Shown piece by piece: positions 4,293-11,357 of a stretch of DNA of 11,357 nt. This stretch comes from Oscillospiraceae bacterium (lineage in GTDB: Bacteria; Bacillota_A; Clostridia; Oscillospirales; JAAYXM01): NCBI GenBank assembly GCA_017408185.1, contig JAFQVE010000472.1:1-11357 (forward strand). The letters are read 5' to 3'. The notes beneath the pieces are model-generated. The model saw only the letters and a list, made by a program, of their open reading frames with translations, did not search any database and had not been told where the DNA came from. The position numbers were made by a program, and so were the translations under genes. Numbering within the stretch: the first letter of the stretch is position 1; each line of letters starts with the position of its first letter.

Positions 4293-5672
4293 TTAAGCCT
4301 TATTTTCCGGCAGATATTTTTCAATAAGCTCAGGCTTTATACGCTTAAGCTCTGACTTAGGAAGAATGGAAAGAAGCTCCCAGCCGAGATTCAATGTCTC
4401 CTCAATCGAGCGGTTCTCGTCATAGCCCTGGCTTACATATCGAAGCTCGAACTGCTCAGAGAACTTGGCGTACAGCTTATCAATATCGGAAAGCGCCGCT
4501 TCACCAAGAATTGTCATAAGCTCCTTCGCTTCTTTTCCGCGTGCATACGCCGCAAAGAGCTGGTTCATCGTTCCGGCGTGGTCCTCACGCGTTTTTCCGT
4601 CACCGATTCCCTTGTCCTTAAGACGTGAAAGAGACGGAAGAACATCTACCGGAGGCAGAACATTCTTTCGATAAAGCTCACGCGAGAGGATAATCTGCCC
4701 CTCAGTGATATATCCCGTAAGGTCCGGGATTGGATGTGTCTTGTCATCCTCGGGCATTGAAAGAATCGGAATCATCGTTATGGATCCCTCGCTGTCGAGG
4801 TTTCTGCCCGCACGCTCATACATCGTTGCAAGGTCGGTGTAGAGATAACCCGGATATCCGCGGCGCCCCGGAACTTCCTTACGCGCCGCCGAAACCTCAC
4901 GAAGAGCCTCGGCGTAGTTTGTGATATCCGTCATAATGACGAGCACGTGCATATCCTTCTCAAATGCAAGGTATTCTGCCGCCGTAAGTGCCATACGCGG
5001 GGTAGAAATACGCTCAATCGCAGGGTCATTTGCGAGGTTTATAAAGAGCACTGTGCGGTCAATTGCACCTGTGCGCTTAAAGTCCGAGATGAAGAAATCT
5101 GCTTCCTCAAATGTGATACCGATAGCGGCAAACACAACGGCAAACTTTGCATCAGCGCGCAAAACCTTTGCCTGACGCGCAATCTGTGCGGCAAGCTGTG
5201 CGTGCGGAAGACCGGAACCGGAGAAGATAGGAAGCTTTTGACCGCGGACAAGGGTGTTAAGACCGTCGATTGTCGAAATACCGGTCTGGATAAACTCATC
5301 GGGATAGTTGCGCGATGCAGGATTCATCGGGGTACCGTTTATGTTGCGGCGCTCCTCCGGAAGAATTTCCGGACCGCCGTCACGCGGTCTGCCCATTCCG
5401 TCAAAAACGCGGCCGAGCATATCCTCGGAAACACCAAGCTCTATTCCGTGACCGAGAAAACGCACGGAGCTTGCGGCAAGGTTAATTCCCGCACTGCTTT
5501 CAAAAAGCTGAACCAAAACGTCCGAGCCGTTGACCTCAAGAACCTTACAACGGCGGCGTTCACCGTTCGGAAGCTCAACCTCGCCGAGCTCGTCATATGC
5601 AACGCCCGTTACATCCTTTACAAGCATAAGAGGACCTGTAACCTCTTGGATAGTACGATATTCCTTAAGCAT
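4293..5672 (-). CDS. ntpB: V-type ATP synthase subunit B (non-catalytic nucleotide-binding head subunit)
   Basis: The product has 459 residues, the usual length. Subunit B alternates with A in the A3B3 hexamer and contributes to the catalytic interface without hydrolysing ATP itself. In place of a Walker A lysine motif it has [15 protein letters not shown] (150-164), diagnostic of B subunits. R350 ([10 protein letters not shown]) sits at the same number as the arginine finger R350 of Enterococcus hirae NtpB. The N-terminal beta barrel (1-75) and the C-terminal helical domain (about 360-459) are both complete. Its ATG overlaps the stop of subunit A in a TAATG, and its ribosome binding site (AAAGGAGG) is inside the end of A, which implies translational coupling. 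Confidence 0.98.
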   Translation of the reverse strand: MLKEYRTIQEVTGPLMLVKDVTGVAYDELGEVELPNGERRRCKVLEVNGSDVLVQLFESSAGINLAASSVRFLGHGIELGVSEDMLGRVFDGMGRPRDGGPEILPEERRNINGTPMNPASRNYPDEFIQTGISTIDGLNTLVRGQKLPIFSGSGLPHAQLAAQIARQAKVLRADAKFAVVFAAIGITFEEADFFISDFKRTGAIDRTVLFINLANDPAIERISTPRMALTAAEYLAFEKDMHVLVIMTDITNYAEALREVSAARKEVPGRRGYPGYLYTDLATMYERAGRNLDSEGSITMIPILSMPEDDKTHPIPDLTGYITEGQIILSRELYRKNVLPPVDVLPSLSRLKDKGIGDGKTREDHAGTMNQLFAAYARGKEAKELMTILGEAALSDIDKLYAKFSEQFELRYVSQGYDENRSIEETLNLGWELLSILPKSELKRIKPELIEKYLPENKA

Positions 5673-7444
5673 TACTCTTCCTCCTTTGCCGAGATAAGGC
5701 TCTCTGCTTCACTTTCCATGAGAGCTTCTATTTCATCATAAACCTTATTGTATGTGTCATTCGGCGCGTCCTTTGCACGTCCGAGCTTTTCGCGTGCCTG
5801 CATTGCAAATACCTTGTTCGGGTCTGCCCCTGCAGAGATAGCCTTTTTACCGAGATCGTGATACTTTAGAACAAGCTGCATAAGGTGCGCCTGCTTTGCA
5901 AGCGGAGTGTAGCTGTCCGTATCAGAAAATGCATTCTGCTGGAGGAAGTCCTCACGGACAATCTGCGCAACCTCAAGGGTCAGGCGGTCCTCTGCCGAAA
6001 GTGCATCAATACCGACAAGTCGGACAATTTCCTGAAGCTCTGCCTCAAGCTGCAGAAGCCCCATTGCACGGCTTCTGTTTTTCATAAACTCGCGTGATAC
6101 GTTTTCATCAAACCACGCGCCAAGACGGTCGAGATAGAGCGAATATGAATTAAGCCAGTTAATTGCCGGGAAGTGGCGGCGGTATGCAAGGGAAGAATCA
6201 AGTCCCCAGAAAACCTTTACAATTCGCAGTGTTGCCTGCGAAACAGGCTCTGAAATGTCACCGCCCGGAGGTGATACCGCACCGATTGCGGTAAGCGAGC
6301 CGCGTCTTTCCTCTCCCGAAACGGCAACTATTCTGCCGGCACGCTCGTAGAACTGTGCAAGACGGGATGAAAGGTATGCAGGATAGCCTTCCTCACCCGG
6401 CATTTCTTCAAGACGGCCGGACATCTCACGCAATGCCTCTGCCCAGCGGGAGGTAGAGTCTGCGATAACCGCAACGTCATACCCCATATCTCTGTAATAT
6501 TCCGCAATCGTTATACCCGTATAGATAGACGCCTCACGCGCCGCAACAGGCATATCTGATGTATTTGCAATAAGCACGGTGCGCTTCATAAGCGACTCTC
6601 CCGTCTTCGGGTCACGAAGCTCAGGGAATTCGCGCAGAACATCTGTCATTTCGTTTCCGCGCTCTCCGCAGCCGATGTATACGACTATATCAACGTCAGA
6701 CCACTTTGCAAGCTGATGCTGAACAACGGTCTTTCCGCTTCCGAACGGGCCGGGAACTGCCGCGGCACCGCCCTTTGCAATCGGAAACATTGTATCAATA
6801 ACGCGCTGACCGGTAATCATCGGAACATCCGGCGGCATTTTTTCTTTGTATGGACGTCCCACGCGAACCGGCCACTTCTGAAGCATCGAAACTTCTTTTA
6901 TTTCTCCGCTGTCGGTCTTTATTTTGCAAACGGTATCCTCAACCTTAAAGGAACCGCTGTTTATCTCAGTAATTTCGCCTGAAACGCCGTGCGGAACCAT
7001 AATTCGGTGTTCTACAATAACGGTCTCAGCAACCGTACCGATAATGTCACCCGCCTGCACGCGCTCGCCTGCCTTGCGCGTAGCTGTAAATTCCCACACG
7101 CGATCACGGTCAACGCTCGCAACATCTATACCGCGCTTTATGTTGCTTCCCGAAAGCTCACGGATTTTCTCAAGAGGACGCTGAATACCGTCATAAATAT
7201 TCTCGATAAGTCCCGGTGCGAGCTCTACGGAAAGCGGCGCACCCGTAGTGACAACCTCGTCACCGTAGCCGATGCCCGCCGTTTCCTCATAAACCTGAAT
7301 TGAAGCGCGGTCACCGCGCATTTCGATAATTTCTCCGATAAGCTTATCCTGTCCGACGCGAACAACGTCGAACATATTCGCGTGGGAAAGCCCCTCCGCT
7401 ACTATAAGCGGACCGGAGACCTTTATAATCTTTCCGCTTGTCAT
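5672..7444 (-). CDS. ntpA: V-type ATP synthase subunit A (catalytic subunit)
   Basis: The product has 590 residues. This is the catalytic head subunit that hydrolyses or makes ATP. Walker A GPFGSGKT lies at 232-239 with K238 and T239. The catalytic Glu and its neighbouring Arg are E261 and R262 in [11 protein letters not shown]; these numbers are the same as in Enterococcus hirae NtpA. The insertion or non-homologous region typical of A subunits (about 115-190) is present and separates this protein from F-type beta. Start ATG 7444 was chosen because [12 protein letters not shown] matches the family N-terminus and a GGAAG site lies 8 nt upstream; the frame stays open further upstream to 7501, but that extra stretch overlaps the end of subunit F. 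It is 16 nt from F and overlaps B by 1 nt. Confidence 0.98.
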   Translation of the reverse strand: MTSGKIIKVSGPLIVAEGLSHANMFDVVRVGQDKLIGEIIEMRGDRASIQVYEETAGIGYGDEVVTTGAPLSVELAPGLIENIYDGIQRPLEKIRELSGSNIKRGIDVASVDRDRVWEFTATRKAGERVQAGDIIGTVAETVIVEHRIMVPHGVSGEITEINSGSFKVEDTVCKIKTDSGEIKEVSMLQKWPVRVGRPYKEKMPPDVPMITGQRVIDTMFPIAKGGAAAVPGPFGSGKTVVQHQLAKWSDVDIVVYIGCGERGNEMTDVLREFPELRDPKTGESLMKRTVLIANTSDMPVAAREASIYTGITIAEYYRDMGYDVAVIADSTSRWAEALREMSGRLEEMPGEEGYPAYLSSRLAQFYERAGRIVAVSGEERRGSLTAIGAVSPPGGDISEPVSQATLRIVKVFWGLDSSLAYRRHFPAINWLNSYSLYLDRLGAWFDENVSREFMKNRSRAMGLLQLEAELQEIVRLVGIDALSAEDRLTLEVAQIVREDFLQQNAFSDTDSYTPLAKQAHLMQLVLKYHDLGKKAISAGADPNKVFAMQAREKLGRAKDAPNDTYNKVYDEIEALMESEAESLISAKEEE

Positions 7445-7460
7445 AGATTTATCTTCCTTC

Positions 7461-7781
7461 CTATGCCAGAATATCCGCGCCGACTGCGCGCTCAACAGCA
7501 TCGTGCACGTTCTTCATTCCGATGCCGAGGCTTCCGCCCTTGCCCGGAACGAGAATAACCGCAGGCAGGGGGCTGTCTTTATACTTTGCAATTTCCTCCG
7601 GTATCTTTTCCGCAAGCTGTTCTGTTATATATATTACCGCGAAGCCTTCCTTCGCAAGAGAATGAAGACTTTTCTTTGCCTCATCCGCAGTTTCACAAGC
7701 CTTCACGGTAAAGCCGAGCGTGCGATAGCCGAGGACGCTCATCCTGTCACCTAAAACTGCAAGCTTATATCCCATGGCCAT
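7461..7781 (-). CDS. ntpF: V-type ATP synthase subunit F (rotor, regulatory tip)
   Basis: The product has 106 residues, the usual length for F, which binds D at the base of the rotor. The family pattern is clear: [19 protein letters not shown] near the N-terminus, [13 protein letters not shown] in the middle, and [12 protein letters not shown]...SLGIG...[11 protein letters not shown] at the end, forming a Rossmann-like alpha/beta fold. The ATG at 7781 overlaps the subunit C stop as TAATG, with GAGGG 4 nt upstream. A second in-frame ATG at 7775 has better spacing (10 nt) and gives MGYKLAV, closer to family members, so the true start is one of these two. Confidence 0.95.
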   Translation of the reverse strand: MAMGYKLAVLGDRMSVLGYRTLGFTVKACETADEAKKSLHSLAKEGFAVIYITEQLAEKIPEEIAKYKDSPLPAVILVPGKGGSLGIGMKNVHDAVERAVGADILA

Positions 7782-8755
7782 TACACCCTCAATCTGCTTT
7801 TAATTTCATCTGCAGAAAGGCCTTCTGCCTTTCCCGCCATAATAATTCTTACCGTCATTTCTTCTGCCTCGCGGGCTGCGATGTATGCAATAATCGGGCG
7901 CTCATCAAATGCAACATACCGCGCCGCTTTCATATATTCAATTCCCGCAAGGTCAAGCGCGCGCTCAAACTCTAAAAGCGTGCCGTTATTCTTTGCCGCA
8001 ATCTCTCCAAGCTCAGCCGCGCCAAGAAGCGGTGATGAAGCACACGCTCCGGTAAAATCACGCACAAGAAGTGCATCAGTGCGCAGTTTCCCGCCCGGCA
8101 CAAGCGCACGGCGCAGTATATCGTCATCACGCCCCTGCCGTGCCGCACGTACAGCGGTGCGCAAATTTGCAATATCCGCAAGAAGCGACACATATCCGCG
8201 CAAAAACTCACTTTCTGAGCTTTCCGCCGCCGTGATAAGCATCTCAAAATACGCACGGTCAAGTGCGATATCCGCAAGGCACGCATCCCCCGTGCGGGAG
8301 AGAATGTCACGTGCCTCAAGGAACGCTTTGCCCATTTTTTCGGGAAGCGCGCTCACATCCCCCGTGCGGTATGCCGAAATTATGTCTTCTTTTGAAACCG
8401 TTCCGGAATCGGAAAGAAGTCTCTCTGCATCGGAGCCCGAAAGAGATGCTTTTATAACGGTTTTTATGTTGTGAAAATCGTATTTGAGTGCAAAAACATC
8501 AAAAATAGCACGGTTTTCGCAGATTTCATCGATAAGCTTTCCGGTCTTTTCACGCATCCGTACAATTGCGGCGCTTACATCGGAAAAGCTGTCTCCCGCG
8601 ACATCACCGTATCCTGCATCTGAAAGAATCTTTGCCGCCTCAGGTGCGGTTTTTGCATCACACATACGCGAAATATCGCGCTCAGTAAGAAGATTTTTCT
8701 CATTTGCGCGCACGCGCATAGTCGCGTATAAATAATCTGTATCTTTTATTTTCAT
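7781..8755 (-). CDS. ntpC: V-type ATP synthase subunit C (d-type rotor-to-ring connector)
   Basis: The product has 324 residues, close to the usual 320-340. Subunit C is the funnel-shaped, all-helical adaptor that seats the D/F shaft on the K ring. The N-terminus (DTDYLYATMRVRANEKNLL) and a C-terminal segment with ARYVAFDERPIIAYIAAREAE followed by RIIMAGKAEGLSADEIKSRLR are typical family signatures. Three similar helical repeats can be expected and the sequence is mostly helix-forming. Start ATG 8755 was chosen because GGAGG lies 5 nt upstream and the next 32 in-frame codons upstream run into the end of subunit E. It follows E by 37 nt and overlaps F by 1 nt. Confidence 0.95.
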   Translation of the reverse strand: MKIKDTDYLYATMRVRANEKNLLTERDISRMCDAKTAPEAAKILSDAGYGDVAGDSFSDVSAAIVRMREKTGKLIDEICENRAIFDVFALKYDFHNIKTVIKASLSGSDAERLLSDSGTVSKEDIISAYRTGDVSALPEKMGKAFLEARDILSRTGDACLADIALDRAYFEMLITAAESSESEFLRGYVSLLADIANLRTAVRAARQGRDDDILRRALVPGGKLRTDALLVRDFTGACASSPLLGAAELGEIAAKNNGTLLEFERALDLAGIEYMKAARYVAFDERPIIAYIAAREAEEMTVRIIMAGKAEGLSADEIKSRLRV

Positions 8756-8792
8756 CGGAACCTCCGACTTCTGCATTATAGCAGTATATAAT

Positions 8793-9368
8793 TTAACCAA
8801 AAAGAATCTCGGCAATCTCAAGCTGGAGCTCATCGCGAAGCTCATGGGCAAGACGGGAGAATGTGCAGTTTATCTCCGTATTCCCACGCTTGAAAATGAA
8901 CCCACCGCCGTGAGAATGCGTCTTCTCCGAGACGGTTATCCCCTTGTTTGCCGAGCATTTTGCAAGGATTTTTTCTTTCAGCGAAGCATCCTTTTCCGCA
9001 AGAACAAGCTCACCGCTCTCTCCATCCGCCGCGCGGATTGCAAGGGATGCAAGCGCTAAAACAAGCTCGTCTCCCGAAAGAGAAGCAAGCTTTTCTTCCG
9101 CCATGTCAAACGCTTCGGAGATAAGCTCCTGCTTTTTTGCAAGAGAACAGCGCCGGGCATCCGATGATGCCGAGCTTTCAATGCGGAAAGCCGCATCCTC
9201 GGCATCCTTTTCCGCGCGGACAAGAATTTTTTCACGCACGCCCTCTGCTTTTTTTGCATATTCAGCGCGCAACGCTCTTGCCTCCGCCTCTGCCGCCGCG
9301 ATAATCTCACGTGCGGTGTTCTCGCCTTCGTCTGCTATTCGTTTTGTGATATTGTCAATCCCGTTCAT
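8793..9368 (-). CDS. ntpE: V-type ATP synthase subunit E (peripheral stalk)
   Basis: The product has 191 residues. E pairs with a G/H-type subunit to form the peripheral stalk that holds the A3B3 head still. Residues 1-95 are a long, Ala/Glu/Lys/Arg-rich helix for a coiled coil (ITKRIADEGENTAREIIAAAEAEA). The C-terminal half (about 100-191) is the globular head-binding domain with the GGGFIFKRGNTEINCTF segment typical of E subunits. The ribosome binding site is weaker than its neighbours' (AAGGCGG about 10 nt before ATG 9368). No G/H gene is visible; it would be expected upstream of subunit I, beyond the window. Confidence 0.93.
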   Translation of the reverse strand: MNGIDNITKRIADEGENTAREIIAAAEAEARALRAEYAKKAEGVREKILVRAEKDAEDAAFRIESSASSDARRCSLAKKQELISEAFDMAEEKLASLSGDELVLALASLAIRAADGESGELVLAEKDASLKEKILAKCSANKGITVSEKTHSHGGGFIFKRGNTEINCTFSRLAHELRDELQLEIAEILFG

Positions 9369-9383
9369 ATCGTGAAAACCGCC

Positions 9384-11355
<1,972 letters not shown>

Positions 11356-11357
11356 CG

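Noticed and set aside
4947..5741. 264-codon open frame on the plus strand, antisense to subunits B and A
   Set aside because: It lies wholly opposite confirmed V-ATPase coding sequence, has Cys-rich low-sense content and no family resemblance; it is a codon-bias shadow.
7881..8474. 197-codon Ser/Arg/Ala-rich open frame on the plus strand
   Set aside because: It is antisense to subunit C and has the skewed composition expected of a shadow frame.

Overview
The window looks like chromosomal DNA from an anaerobic, low-to-mid GC Gram-positive bacterium of the Clostridia type. The evidence is an eight-gene V-type (A/V-type) ATPase operon in the usual clostridial order, strong Shine-Dalgarno sites (AGGAGG type), a sigma-A-like promoter set, an aldo/keto reductase with a ferredoxin-like tail, and a tRNA gene that encodes its own CCA. 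I cannot name the species.

Layout, left to right. (1) Positions 2-121 hold the last 39 codons of a plus-strand membrane protein. It runs tail to tail into a minus-strand aldo/keto reductase carrying two [4Fe-4S] motifs (118-1296). That gene has a near-consensus promoter and a palindrome in its leader that resembles a dispersed intergenic repeat. (2) A plus-strand tRNA-Arg(ACG) (1507-1583) has its own promoter and terminator. It is followed by a small membrane protein with a C-terminal zinc ribbon (1718-2131), also with its own promoter, which ends at a hairpin that could serve both strands. (3) On the minus strand, 2189-3557 is a compact, AT-rich toxin/immunity cassette. It has a promoter with an adjacent palindrome, a possible 13-codon leader ORF, a barnase-like ribonuclease with a short MuF-type phage-capsid remnant at its N-terminus (2863-3372), and a barstar-family inhibitor built of two tandem barstar-like domains (2189-2851). 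(4) From 3591 to the right edge, all on the minus strand, is the V-ATPase operon I-K-E-C-F-A-B-D. Subunit I is cut by the window edge and the operon ends at a hairpin terminator.

How the genes work together. The V-ATPase genes are tightly packed (1-nt overlaps to 37-nt gaps). They encode the catalytic A3B3 head, the D/F rotor, the C connector, the E peripheral stalk, the K ring and the I stator. The K ring keeps the residues that bind Na+ in Enterococcus hirae NtpK, so a sodium-translocating enzyme is likely. The ribonuclease/inhibitor pair is unrelated to the ATPase. It appears to be an inserted accessory module whose promoter lies just past the operon terminator.

The cassette is the most interesting part of the window. 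It combines a cut-down MuF tag fused to a barnase fold that has substituted active-site residues, a double-barstar partner whose first domain has lost the barnase-binding signature, and an exact 27-bp repeat shared between the two barstar domains.
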